This document shows, in pieces, positions 52,081-60,631 of a stretch of DNA of 64,000 bases. A model generated the notes under the pieces. That model made no database searches. It saw only the letters and a program-made list of their open reading frames with translations, and was not told the origin of the DNA. Source of the DNA: Polaromonas sp. Lineage in GTDB: Bacteria > Pseudomonadota > Gammaproteobacteria > Burkholderiales > Burkholderiaceae_C. The stretch is from positions 124,001-188,000 of the forward strand of contig NZ_JAQSDL010000043.1 of the NCBI RefSeq assembly GCF_029945895.1. Reading direction: 5' to 3'. A program made the position numbers and the translations under genes. Within the stretch, counting starts at the first letter, position 1. Each line of letters opens with the position of its first letter.

Positions 52081-52859
52081 GAGGCGGCATCCTTTTCCAG
52101 TGTCTTTTTCTCGAAGGTTTTTCCGCTGCCGAAATAGACCTCCTGGACTTTGGGGTGGTCGCGGATTTCCAGCGGCTTGCCTTCTGCAATCAAGCGCCCC
52201 CGGGCCAGCACAATCATGCGGTCGGCATAGGCAAACACCACGTCCATGCTGTGCTCCGTGAACAGCACCGCCATGCCGCGGTCAACGACCAGTTGTTTGG
52301 TCAGGGCCATCAGTTCGTTGCGCTCCCTGGGCGCCATGCCGGCCGTGGGTTCGTCCATCAACAGCAGCTTGGGGTTGTTGGCCATGGCCATCGCGAGCTC
52401 CACCCGCTTGACGTCGCCATAGGCCAGCACGCTGCAGGGTCGGTCTGCCTGGGTCTTCATGTTGACCTGGTCGAGCAGCACCAGCGCCTCGTCGCGCTTG
52501 TGGCCAGACGCGCGGCGCCACATGGAAAACAGCTTGCGGTCCGACGACAGCAAGGCCATCTGCACGTTCTCCACCACCGTCAGCGAGGAAAAGGTTTCTG
52601 CAATCTGGAAGGTCCGGCTTACACCGAGCCGCCATATGTCGCGCGGGGCCAGGCCAATCAGTTCCTGGCCGCCCAGTTCGATGGAACCGGCATCGGCCCG
52701 CAACTGGCCGTTGACCATGTTGAAGGTGGTGGACTTGCCGGCGCCGTTGGGCCCGATCAGCGCCAGCAGCTCGCCGGCCGCCAGCTCGAAACTGATGCCG
52801 TCGACCGCCTTGACGCCCCCAAACGATTTACCCAGACCGGATACTTTGAGCAAGCTCAT
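52077..52859 (-). CDS. ABC ATPase, LivG type
   Basis: This 260-residue cytosolic ATPase has Walker A GPNGAGKST (about 37-45) and Walker B LLLMDEPTAG. Its ABC signature reads LAYGDVKRVELAMA, the variant common in LivG-type ATPases in place of LSGGQ. MSLLKVSGLGKSFGGVKAVDGIS gives the start. The ATG at 52859 overlaps the permease stop by ATGA. It works with the fused permease upstream and the LivF-type ATPase downstream. Confidence 0.9.
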   Translation of the reverse strand: MSLLKVSGLGKSFGGVKAVDGISFELAAGELLALIGPNGAGKSTTFNMVNGQLRADAGSIELGGQELIGLAPRDIWRLGVSRTFQIAETFSSLTVVENVQMALLSSDRKLFSMWRRASGHKRDEALVLLDQVNMKTQADRPCSVLAYGDVKRVELAMAMANNPKLLLMDEPTAGMAPRERNELMALTKQLVVDRGMAVLFTEHSMDVVFAYADRMIVLARGRLIAEGKPLEIRDHPKVQEVYFGSGKTFEKKTLEKDAAS

Positions 52860-54754
52860 GACTGCCCCTCTTTCGCGCCGCGCAGGCGCGACAGCAGCTG
52901 TTGGACAAAGCCGGCAATCCCTTGCGGAAACAGCAGCACCAGGATCAGGATGATGGCACCCAGCATGGCGCGCCAGTAGTCGGTGTTGCGCGCCACCGTG
53001 TCGTGCAGCCAGGTGAAGGTGACGGCGCCGACGATGGGCCCCACCAGCGTCTGCACACCGCCCAGCAGCACCATGACCAGCCCGTCGATGGATTTGCTCA
53101 CATGCAGACTTTCCGGGGAAATGCTGCCTTTGGAGAAGGCATACAGCGCACCGGCCAGGCCTGCGAAGGTGCCGGCGATGACAAAAGCCACCCATTGCAT
53201 GCGTTTGACGTCGATGCCGATCGCGTCGGAGCGAAGCACTGAATCGCGCGCAGCACGCATGGCGTAACCAAAGGGTGAATAAAGCATGCGATGCATCATC
53301 AGCACAGCTCCGGCCACCAGTGCCAGCGTCAGGTAGTAGTACATTTTTTTGTCGGCCAGCCATTCGGACGGCCAGACGCCGGTGAGGCCGTTGCTGCCGC
53401 CGGTGAAGGCGTCCCACTGGTAACAGATCGCCCAGGTGATCTGGGCAAACGCCAGTGTCAGCATGGCCAGGTACACGCCCGACAGCCGCACGCAGAACCA
53501 GCCGTAGATGAAGGCGCCCAGTGCCGCCAGCGCAGGCGCAACAACCAGGGCCACCTCCATCGGCAGGTTCAGGCTGCGCACCAGCAGGGCCGCGCCATAG
53601 GCCCCCAGGCCGAAATAGGCCGCATGGCCGAAGGAATGCATGCCGGCCGGACCCATGATGAAGTGCAGGCTGGCCGCAAACAGCACGGCCACCAGCAGGT
53701 CGATCAACAGGACCGTGACGTAGGGCGACTGTGCGGTCAGCGCAGGCATCAGGACCAACAGGGCCAGCAGGGCTGCGCCGCCGAATTTGTAGAGGCGATC
53801 AGGCGGCCGCAGCGGCTCCTCGGCCGTGCCGGCATGGCGGCTGGTCGCCTGGGGCCGGCCGAACAGGCCCCAGGGCCGGGCCACCAGCACAACGGCCATC
53901 ACGAGAAACTCCACCACCAGGGTGAGTTTGGAAAACGAAATGCTGACGCCCCAGATTTCCACCAGGCCCAGCCAGATGCAGATGGCCTTCAACTCGGCAA
54001 TCAGCAGCGCCGCCACATAGGCGCCCGGGATGGAACCCATGCCGCCGACCACCACCACCACAAAGGCGGCACCAATGATGTTGAGGTCCATCTCGAGGTT
54101 GGCGGGTTCGCGCGGCAGCTGCAGCGCACCGCCCAGTCCTGCCAGCAACGCGCCCAGTGCAAACACCGCGGTGAACAGCCAGGCCTGGTTGACGCCGAGC
54201 GCGCTCACCATCTCCCGGTCCTGCGTGGCGGCGCGCACCAGCGTCCCCCAGCGGGTTTTGGTCAACAGCAACCAGAGCAGGCCCAGCACCACCGGGCCAG
54301 CAACAATGAGGAACAGGTCATAGGAAGGAAACTGCCGGCCAAGGATGGACACCGAGCCTGTCAGACCGGGCGCCCGCGGGCCCAGCAACTCCTCGGGTCC
54401 CCAGAACCACAACACCCCGTCCTTGATCACCAGGCCCAGCGCAAAGGTGGCCAGCAGCTGGAACAGCTCTGGTGCACGGTAGATGCGGCGCAGCAGCAGG
54501 ACTTCAACCAGCGCACCGAGCACACCAACGGCGAGTGCCGCCAGCAGCAGCGCCGGCCAGAAGCCAACCGTGCCGCCCAGTGTGGCCACCAGCGAATAGG
54601 CCACATAGATGCCGACCATGAAAAATGAGCCGTGCGCGAAGTTGACGATACGCGTCACGCCAAAGATCAGCGACAACCCGGCCGCCACGAGAAACAGCGA
54701 CGACGCACCGGCCAGACCGTTGAGCAACTGGACGACAAAGCCTGAAAAGCTCAT
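52856..54754 (-). CDS. Fused LivH-LivM type ABC permease
   Basis: This 632-residue inner-membrane protein combines the two permeases of a Liv-type importer. The N-terminal LivH half (about 1-300) holds GLSLIFGVTRIVNFAHGSFFMVG and the GGMGSIPGAYVAALLI motif. The C-terminal LivM half (about 335-632) has MGPAGMHSFGHAAYFGLGAYGAALL and GGVQTLVGPIVGA. A hydrophilic linker near 300-325 joins them. Fusion forces a 1:1 ratio of the two subunits. It is co-translated with the LivG-type ATPase. Fused forms are known but less common than separate livH and livM genes. Confidence 0.92.
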   Translation of the reverse strand: MSFSGFVVQLLNGLAGASSLFLVAAGLSLIFGVTRIVNFAHGSFFMVGIYVAYSLVATLGGTVGFWPALLLAALAVGVLGALVEVLLLRRIYRAPELFQLLATFALGLVIKDGVLWFWGPEELLGPRAPGLTGSVSILGRQFPSYDLFLIVAGPVVLGLLWLLLTKTRWGTLVRAATQDREMVSALGVNQAWLFTAVFALGALLAGLGGALQLPREPANLEMDLNIIGAAFVVVVVGGMGSIPGAYVAALLIAELKAICIWLGLVEIWGVSISFSKLTLVVEFLVMAVVLVARPWGLFGRPQATSRHAGTAEEPLRPPDRLYKFGGAALLALLVLMPALTAQSPYVTVLLIDLLVAVLFAASLHFIMGPAGMHSFGHAAYFGLGAYGAALLVRSLNLPMEVALVVAPALAALGAFIYGWFCVRLSGVYLAMLTLAFAQITWAICYQWDAFTGGSNGLTGVWPSEWLADKKMYYYLTLALVAGAVLMMHRMLYSPFGYAMRAARDSVLRSDAIGIDVKRMQWVAFVIAGTFAGLAGALYAFSKGSISPESLHVSKSIDGLVMVLLGGVQTLVGPIVGAVTFTWLHDTVARNTDYWRAMLGAIILILVLLFPQGIAGFVQQLLSRLRGAKEGQS

Positions 54755-54906
54755 GAATTACCTTTTTTTACGGGAGGAGACAGCTTCTTGCAGGCGCCGT
54801 GGCAGGCATGGGCCGCGATGCGGGAGTCCGTCGCCGGCGACACCTCCGGCCGGCACCCGCGCGCAAGGCGCGGGACCGAACATGGTGTCGCCGTGCGCCA
54901 GCCTGC

Positions 54907-56112
54907 TCAGTCGGCTGGGCGCAGCTTCTTGACTTCTGCGGCCGACGGCTGGAATTTCGCGCCGTCCATGTAGCGGTAGTCCACCATCACACCCTTGCCA
55001 CCCTCGTTTTTGGTGCGTCCGACGTAGGCGCCCATCGTGGACTGGTGATCTTCAGGACGGTAGACCACCGGGCCAAAAGGCGTGCTGACCTTCAGGCCGC
55101 TGAAGGCCGCGATCATTTTTTCGGTATCGGTCGACTTGGCTTTTTTCATACCTTCGGCCAGCGACTTGATGGCGCTGTAGCCCACCACGGAACCCAGGCG
55201 CGGGTAGTCCTTGTACTTGCCGTGGTAAGCCAGGAAGAAGGCCTTGTGCTCGGGCGTCTGGATGCCATACCACGGGTAACCGGTGACCAGCCAGCCGTTG
55301 GGCGTCTCGTCTTTCAGCGGATCCAGGTACTCGGGTTCGCCGGTCAGCAGGCTGACCACTTCGCGGCCCTGGAACAGGCCGCGGGTGTTGCCCTCACGCA
55401 CGAACTTGGACAGGTCGGCGCCAAAAAGCACATTGAAGATGGCGTCCGGCTTGGCATCGGCCAGGGCCTGAACCACACTGCCGGAGTCCACCTTGCCCAG
55501 AGGCGGTGCCTGTTCGGCGACGAACTCCACATCGGGCTGCGCCTCTTTGAGCAGCTTCTTGAAGCTGGCGGCCGCCGACTGACCATACTCATAGTTGGGG
55601 TAGACCACGGCCCAGCGCTTTTTCTTCATCGCAGCCGCGTCGGGCACCAGCATGGCCACCTGCATGTAGGTGGAAGCGCGGAGGCGGTAGGTGTAGCGGT
55701 TACCGTTTTGCCAGACGATCTTGTCGGTCAGCGGCTCGGCAGCGAGAAAGAAAAATTTCTTCTGTTTCGCGAAGTCCGTCAGCGCCAGGCCGATGTGCGA
55801 GAGAAAGGAGCCAGTGAGCACGTCCACCTTTTCGCGCGAAACCAGCTCCTCGGCAGCACGCACCGCATCACCGGGGTTGGCGTTGTCGTCACGGACAATC
55901 AGTTCAACCTTCTTGCCATTGACGCCGCCGGCGGCGTTGATTTCCTCGACAGCCAGCTCCATGCCCTTTTTGTAGGGCTCGAGAAAGGCGGGCTGGGCCT
56001 TGTAGCTGTTGATCTCGCCGATCTTGATGACCCCCTGCGCGTGGGCGGTCCCCAGCGAGGCCATCAGACCCAGAAATGTCATGGTGCCCAGCACCCTGTA
56101 TTGCATCTTCAT
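54907..56112 (-). CDS. Liv-type ABC substrate-binding protein of the nicotinate island
   Basis: This 401-residue periplasmic binding protein has a signal peptide (about 1-25, ending AHAQG), then KIGEINSYKAQPAFLEPYKKGMELAVEEINAAGG, the Peripla_BP_6 pattern. The N-terminal lobe lacks the usual TGP ligand loop and has an aromatic-leaning stretch (SYKAQPAF), which fits a ligand other than a simple branched amino acid. It heads the importer gene set, about 150 bp before the fused permease, and follows two DUF1185 genes on the same strand. I infer nicotinate, nicotinamide or a related pyridine as ligand from context alone. Confidence 0.88.
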   Translation of the reverse strand: MKMQYRVLGTMTFLGLMASLGTAHAQGVIKIGEINSYKAQPAFLEPYKKGMELAVEEINAAGGVNGKKVELIVRDDNANPGDAVRAAEELVSREKVDVLTGSFLSHIGLALTDFAKQKKFFFLAAEPLTDKIVWQNGNRYTYRLRASTYMQVAMLVPDAAAMKKKRWAVVYPNYEYGQSAAASFKKLLKEAQPDVEFVAEQAPPLGKVDSGSVVQALADAKPDAIFNVLFGADLSKFVREGNTRGLFQGREVVSLLTGEPEYLDPLKDETPNGWLVTGYPWYGIQTPEHKAFFLAYHGKYKDYPRLGSVVGYSAIKSLAEGMKKAKSTDTEKMIAAFSGLKVSTPFGPVVYRPEDHQSTMGAYVGRTKNEGGKGVMVDYRYMDGAKFQPSAAEVKKLRPAD

Positions 56113-56160
56113 AAAAACTCCTGCTTGTCGTGGATCGGAATGGTTGTTGAGGAGCGCTGC

Positions 56161-56745
56161 TTAGCGGAGCCCGTCCTCGCCCTTGATGTCGTGGACTTGC
56201 AAGCCGCCCACGCGCGGTAGTGGTCGGCCGCTGTCTGTGACGACGACAGCAACCACAATTTCATTGGCACGCGGTGCATCGGCGACCCGCGCTTCCATGG
56301 CGTCAAAATGGCTGCGCACAAAAGCCGCGTCCTTGTGCCCGAGCGGAACGTCGATCGCGGTACCCAGGCCGCCCCGCTTCTTGCTGGAGGGCACAAGGGC
56401 CGCGCCTTTTTCGACCGCCAGGCGCAGGGGCGCCCCGAGCTTGGGATGCAGGATGGCTGCAGCGTGCTCCAGTTCTCCGGCCTCGCCGACAATCGCCGCC
56501 TTGCCGTAACTTTGTGCCTGGGCGGGCGAGATGCCCAGCGCCTGCACACATTTGGCGCCCAGCAGGCCGCCAAGCTCTTCACCGATGGCGATCAGCTCGT
56601 CGAGGTTCTCGACGTACTTGCCGGCAAACGGGTTGGCGATCACCGCCATGGCCAGCGCCCGCCGTGTCGGCGGGTGGACCGCTTGCCCCATTTCCATCCG
56701 GGTCTCGTCGACCTGGACGATGATTTTTCTGATGCTGGCTGTCAT
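56161..56745 (-). CDS. Amino acid synthesis family protein (DUF1185/PF06684), paralogue 1
   Basis: This 194-residue soluble protein belongs to the family annotated as amino acid synthesis (PF06684, formerly DUF1185), whose real activity is not established. It shares with its upstream neighbour the blocks NPFAGKY near 56, YGKAAIVGEAGELEH near 99-113, PSSKK-x-GGLGTAIDVPLGHKDAAFVRSHFDAMEARV near 133-165, and a final RVGGLQVHDIKGEDGLR. The ATG at 56745 with AAGGAAG upstream is clear. It sits between the importer and the nicotinate reductase genes, which makes it a candidate for an unassigned step of the pathway, such as conversion of 2-formylglutarate. Confidence 0.8.
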   Translation of the reverse strand: MTASIRKIIVQVDETRMEMGQAVHPPTRRALAMAVIANPFAGKYVENLDELIAIGEELGGLLGAKCVQALGISPAQAQSYGKAAIVGEAGELEHAAAILHPKLGAPLRLAVEKGAALVPSSKKRGGLGTAIDVPLGHKDAAFVRSHFDAMEARVADAPRANEIVVAVVVTDSGRPLPRVGGLQVHDIKGEDGLR

Positions 56746-56786
56746 GCTGATTCTTCCTTGCTCAGGGTTGTTGTGTCGATGGCGCC

Positions 56787-57428
56787 TCAGCGCAGGCCGT
56801 CCCACTTGCTGATGGCGTGGGCTGCCAGCCCACCCACCCGCGCATGGACACGGGGACCGGTACTCATGGCAAGAATAAAGACAATTTCGTCCGGCAGCGG
56901 GGCGCCGGGCACGCGAACTTCGATCGCGTCAAAATGGCTGCGCACATAGACGGCATTGACATGGGTCAGCGGAACGTCCAGCGCCGTGCCGGGCGCACCT
57001 ACCTTTTTGGTCGAAGGCACGATGGACAGGGCGTTGCCGGGCTGACCGGTTTTCTCCTCGCCCTGACCCTGGGCATAAGCCTTGGGATCACCCTTCCAGC
57101 CCAGCAGTTCGCGCATGGCATAACCACCTGGCACATGCCAGAGCGCACCATGCTCCAGTTCACCAGCAGCACCCACAATGGCGCCCTTGCCATAACCCTC
57201 GATACTTCCGGCGGGAACGTCCATCGCGGCGCGCAGTCTCTGCGCCATATCCAGGCCGACCGGGTCCAGTGCAGCCATCATCGGCAGGATGTCGGGCTCG
57301 TAACGCCCTGCGAAGGGGTTGGTCAATACAACACCAATCGCCCCGCGCAGCAGCGGCACCGGGGCGACCGGGCCAAACTCGTGCCAGATCTGCTCCACAT
57401 GCGTGAAGATACGTCGTATTTCAATCAT
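56787..57428 (-). CDS. Amino acid synthesis family protein (DUF1185/PF06684), paralogue 2
   Basis: This 213-residue paralogue of the gene just downstream has the same conserved blocks (NPFAGRYEPD, GYGKGAIVGAAGELEHGALWH, PSTKKVGAPGTALDVPLTHVNAVYVRSHFDAIEVRV, RVGGLAAHAISKWDGLR) and one insertion of about 20 residues near 113-133 (GWKGDPKAYAQGQGEEKTG). The pair may form a heteromer or act on related acids. MIEIRRIFTHVEQIWHEFG is taken as the start; an in-frame Met six codons earlier is possible. The biochemical role is unknown. It is 22 bp downstream of the UPF0280 gene. Confidence 0.8.
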   Translation of the reverse strand: MIEIRRIFTHVEQIWHEFGPVAPVPLLRGAIGVVLTNPFAGRYEPDILPMMAALDPVGLDMAQRLRAAMDVPAGSIEGYGKGAIVGAAGELEHGALWHVPGGYAMRELLGWKGDPKAYAQGQGEEKTGQPGNALSIVPSTKKVGAPGTALDVPLTHVNAVYVRSHFDAIEVRVPGAPLPDEIVFILAMSTGPRVHARVGGLAAHAISKWDGLR

Positions 57429-57450
57429 CGCTTGGCGTCCATCCATTTCA

Positions 57451-58368
57451 TTAAGCAAATACTGAACCAAGTTGCATTCTGCGACCGTCGGAAACCCGAT
57501 TTTTCAGGGTAACCCGTTCCGCCGCATCGGTGGTCATCACCTGATTCTGGCAAACCAGCGCGGCCGACCAGATCAGACCCGCGGCGCGCAAGGCCTGCGC
57601 GCGCTTCAGGCCTGCCCGCAAGGCCTGATGCACCAGCGCCGGCTCCAGTGGCGGGACATCCACCGTGACGGGAATCGCGCCGAGGTCGCAATCATCCTTC
57701 AATTCGCAGGCCGGCCGGCGGCGGATGCGGTCATCCTGCAGATTGACCGCATTGGCAATGACGGTGGCCGCGGCGTCGGCCTCGGACGCGGTGCGTGCGA
57801 GAACCGTGACGCTGTCGGCGATGCCGAGTGAAAAGCTGCGACCGCGCCAGCCGCTGGTGGCGACACCGCGCACGGGCAGCATACTGTCCACCTCGAACTG
57901 GCCATCGGTCTGCACACCATCCAGGATTTCGCCCATGCTCAGGCGCGAAAGATCGGCATAGAGGCCGATGCGCACCGAATGCGAGGGGGTGAGATGCAGG
58001 GCAATGTCGCCGCCATTGTTGACCCAGGCACGCGTCACGCCGCTGAGGGCGTAAGAAGCGATCAGCTCCTGGGCCACGGCGCCGGCCACCGCGGCCATCG
58101 GTGTGATGAAACTGCTTTTGTAGGGCTGGCAGGCATGCCACATGCGCCGTGCGATGGGTCCCCGCAGGGGGCAGTCGCCGTTCACGGGTTGCCGCAGGAC
58201 GGCGAGCTCCTGCACCAATTCATCCAGCATGCCGGTGAAACGCTCCCACGCCGCCGCATGGGCAGCCTCGACACTGGCCGGGCGGCCGCTGGCCCCAATG
58301 ACGATGTCCATCGGACCGTGCTGAAAATGCCAGCGGCCGTCGGGCAGTTGCGTGCGTTGGGCATTCAT
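57451..58368 (-). CDS. UPF0280 family protein (ApbE-like fold)
   Basis: This 305-residue soluble protein matches the UPF0280 family: QLPDGRWHFQHGPMDIVIGASG start, FITPMAAVAGAVAQELI near 103-119, GGDIALHL near 138-145, and SFSLGIADSVTVLARTASEADAAATVIANAV near 191-220. Structures of this family share the fold of ApbE, the flavin transferase (recalled, not checked). Its gene is directly downstream of 6-hydroxynicotinate reductase. The reductase of Eubacterium is reported to hold covalently bound flavin, so maturation of that enzyme is a tempting inference. I do not see a canonical ApbE acceptor motif in the reductase, so this stays a hypothesis. Confidence 0.8.
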   Translation of the reverse strand: MNAQRTQLPDGRWHFQHGPMDIVIGASGRPASVEAAHAAAWERFTGMLDELVQELAVLRQPVNGDCPLRGPIARRMWHACQPYKSSFITPMAAVAGAVAQELIASYALSGVTRAWVNNGGDIALHLTPSHSVRIGLYADLSRLSMGEILDGVQTDGQFEVDSMLPVRGVATSGWRGRSFSLGIADSVTVLARTASEADAAATVIANAVNLQDDRIRRRPACELKDDCDLGAIPVTVDVPPLEPALVHQALRAGLKRAQALRAAGLIWSAALVCQNQVMTTDAAERVTLKNRVSDGRRMQLGSVFA

Positions 58369-58380
58369 ACGTCGCCCGCC

Positions 58381-60015
58381 TCAGCCCAGCAATGGCGGCC
58401 GCGCGAGCGGCCACGGATTGGCGGCGGGCAAGGGCACCCACTTGCGGGACATGGGCGCACCTTCGTTGTGCCAGGCTCCCCGGCGCAGTGCATCGTCCAG
58501 CGTACGCACATGGTCCATGTGGCCGCCCAAGGCACGGTAGTCATCGAGCCTCATGCTGAATTCGATGGGTGCGACGATGGCTGGTGTCGGTACGGTGCCG
58601 AAGCTGTTGTCCGGCATGCGCATGACATCGACCATCACGGTGATTCCGCCGCCGGGCCAGACATAGGCCGGCGCGCCGCCGCAGGTGACATTGACCAGCG
58701 CCTCCTTGATGGCGCGCGTCAGCAGGACCGGGTTTTCGGTAACGCCGGCACGCAGGCTGCCGCCGGCGCCGCCCAGGAACAGCACGGTGGCCAGGGAGGG
58801 TTCGCAGTTCTCGCCGATGCGCTCGACGATGCGGCGCACGTCTTCGGGCATAGGCTGCTCCACCGGCTGAAGCAGGTCATCCAGCACATACCAGCTCGCG
58901 TGCTCGCCGGTGGTCGATGTCATGAGCAGGCGCAGGCCAGGCCAGGCCGCCTCGGCATCCCAGCGCTCGATGATCGCCAGCGGATCGGCGATATCCGTGC
59001 CGCCCCACCCTGTTCCGGGGTTGGCCACCTGGAAGTAACGTCCCGGCGTGGATTTGCGGCCCCGCATGCGGATGCCTGAGGGGCGCATGTCCAGGCAGCG
59101 GCCGGCCTGGTGCTCGGTCAGCACACCGGTGATGTGGTCGTCGACCACCACCACCTCGTCGAGCTTGCCAAAAAACTGTTTCGCAAAAATGCCGATGGTG
59201 GCCGACCCGCAGCCCACCCGCATGCGTTTTTCCTCCACCCCGTTGACGATGGGTGCCCGGCCGGCCTGGATCAGGATCTGGGAGCCGCCGTCGATCGTGA
59301 GTTCGGCCGGCTGCTTGTTGCCCAGCGCCATCATCATCTCGACGGTCACGCGGCCCTCTTTCTTGCTGCCTCCGGTCAGGTGGTGCACGCCACCCAGCGA
59401 CAGCATCTGGGAGCCGTACTCCGCCGTGGTCACATGGCCCACCACTTCGCCCTTGCAGCGTACATTGGCCTGTTCAGCGCCGAGGAAGCGGTCGGTGTCT
59501 ATCTTCACCTTGAGGCTGCAATAACTGAAGATGCCCTCGGTGACCACCGTCACGAGGTCCACGCCTGCCGCCTGCGAGGAAACGATGAACGGCGCCGGCT
59601 TGTAGTCGGGATAGGTGGTCGAGGAACCGACGCCGGTGATGAACACCTCGTCGGCCAGCAGCAGATCACCGTTCCAGGATGTTTCGTCGGGCGCAGCATC
59701 CGGCGACGCGGCCGGATCAGGCCCACCCGCGACAACGGGACGGCCGGTGAACGGCACGACCACCGGCTCGGCGCCGCCCAGGGTGCGACGCAGCAGCAGC
59801 ACGGGGTCGACCCGGACCAGCGTCCCGCCCTGGTTGGCATACCGGTCGCAAGCACCGCTGCGGCCATCGGAAATCTGGCACAGGACCGGACAGGCGTTGC
59901 ATTCGATCTTCTCGCTGTTCATCCGCTCGCTGCGTGGCCGGGCCTTCTCCAGCATCTGGGGAAGTTCCGGGGAATCCATGCCTGGTAAGCCGTCCGTCTT
60001 TGTATGCTCGGTCAT
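58381..60015 (-). CDS. 6-hydroxynicotinate reductase
   Basis: This 544-residue iron-sulfur flavoprotein matches the 6-hydroxynicotinate reductase family known from Eubacterium barkeri and proteobacterial nicotinate clusters. It reduces 6-hydroxynicotinate to 1,4,5,6-tetrahydro-6-oxonicotinate with reduced ferredoxin. An N-terminal Cys motif (Cys39, Cys42, Cys46, Cys56: ECNACPVLC...GAC) can bind an Fe-S centre. Further blocks are GDLLLADEVFITGVGSSTTYPDYKP and LTGGSKKEGRVTVEMMMALGNKQP. It is divergent from a ferredoxin and a ferredoxin-NADP reductase, its obvious electron donors. The ATG at 60015 is used rather than a GTG nine codons earlier. Confidence 0.88.
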   Translation of the reverse strand: MTEHTKTDGLPGMDSPELPQMLEKARPRSERMNSEKIECNACPVLCQISDGRSGACDRYANQGGTLVRVDPVLLLRRTLGGAEPVVVPFTGRPVVAGGPDPAASPDAAPDETSWNGDLLLADEVFITGVGSSTTYPDYKPAPFIVSSQAAGVDLVTVVTEGIFSYCSLKVKIDTDRFLGAEQANVRCKGEVVGHVTTAEYGSQMLSLGGVHHLTGGSKKEGRVTVEMMMALGNKQPAELTIDGGSQILIQAGRAPIVNGVEEKRMRVGCGSATIGIFAKQFFGKLDEVVVVDDHITGVLTEHQAGRCLDMRPSGIRMRGRKSTPGRYFQVANPGTGWGGTDIADPLAIIERWDAEAAWPGLRLLMTSTTGEHASWYVLDDLLQPVEQPMPEDVRRIVERIGENCEPSLATVLFLGGAGGSLRAGVTENPVLLTRAIKEALVNVTCGGAPAYVWPGGGITVMVDVMRMPDNSFGTVPTPAIVAPIEFSMRLDDYRALGGHMDHVRTLDDALRRGAWHNEGAPMSRKWVPLPAANPWPLARPPLLG

Positions 60016-60047
60016 CGTGTTTGCCTTCGTCCTGCGCGCCACTGCGG

Positions 60048-60208
60048 ATGTAGCGCTTGCTCAACTTTGATGTTGCACTTGCTACATTTGAAATCAATGT
60101 AGCGCATACGCGGGGGCCGCGCAATAGTGTTTACACGTCCAATCCGCAATCCGGCAAAAAATGTCGGGGACACTACATTTAAATGTTGCGTTCACTACAT
60201 TTGTATGG
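60048..60208. promoter_or_regulatory. Cluster of CTACATT-type sites between the reductase and ferredoxin genes
   Basis: At least five copies of CTACATT or its complement occur in 160 bp: ATGTAGCGC at 60048, the perfect inverted repeat GCTACATT (60081-60088) / AATGTAGC (60096-60103), CACTACATTT at 60171 running into AAATGTTGCG, and CACTACATTT at 60193. The palindrome ACATTTAAATGT is at 60175-60186. They flank both divergent promoters and are a likely operator, most simply of the TetR protein encoded at 61535. Confidence 0.6.
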
Positions 60209-60264
60209 CACATTGAAGCCATCGACCGCCGGCAGCCTCCCCGGCAGACCCCCTCAAGGACCTC

Positions 60265-60594
60265 ATGACCCACGTCGTCACCGATGCCTGCATCAAATGC
60301 AAATACACGGATTGTGTGGACGTCTGTCCGGTGGACTGCTTCAGGGAGGGCCCGGACTTTCTGGTGATTGATCCGGACGAGTGTATTGACTGCGCCGTGT
60401 GTATTCCCGAATGTCCGGTCACCGCCATTTATGCGGATGTGGACATGCCCGCGCAGTTCGAACCCTTTTCCGAGCTCAACCTGCGCCTCGCCCGACAATG
60501 GCCCACCATTTCCAGGCGCATCGCGCCCCTGGCAACGGCGGAGCAATGGAAAGACAAAACCGGTAAGCTGGCGAGCATTCATCTCGACGGCTGA
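60265..60594 (+). CDS. fdxA: Ferredoxin, FdxA-type [3Fe-4S][4Fe-4S]
   Basis: This 109-residue seven-iron ferredoxin has Cys9-x2-Cys12-x4-Cys17-x3-Cys21 and, in the second half, Cys40-x2-Cys43-x2-Cys46-x3-Cys50, with [14 protein letters not shown] wording as in FdxA. It should carry electrons from the ferredoxin-NADP reductase encoded next to the 6-hydroxynicotinate reductase encoded divergently. A paralogue elsewhere in the genome could be the housekeeping FdxA; this copy belongs to the island. AAGGACCTC lies before the ATG. Confidence 0.92.
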   Translation: MTHVVTDACIKCKYTDCVDVCPVDCFREGPDFLVIDPDECIDCAVCIPECPVTAIYADVDMPAQFEPFSELNLRLARQWPTISRRIAPLATAEQWKDKTGKLASIHLDG

Positions 60595-60631
60595 ATCATC
60601 CAACCCGAACCCTCAGCCTACCTTCACCACC

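Noticed and set aside
53291..54628. Plus-strand His/Gln-rich frame of 445 codons
   Set aside because: It mirrors the hydrophobic fused permease on the other strand, where Leu/Val codons read as His/Gln in antisense.
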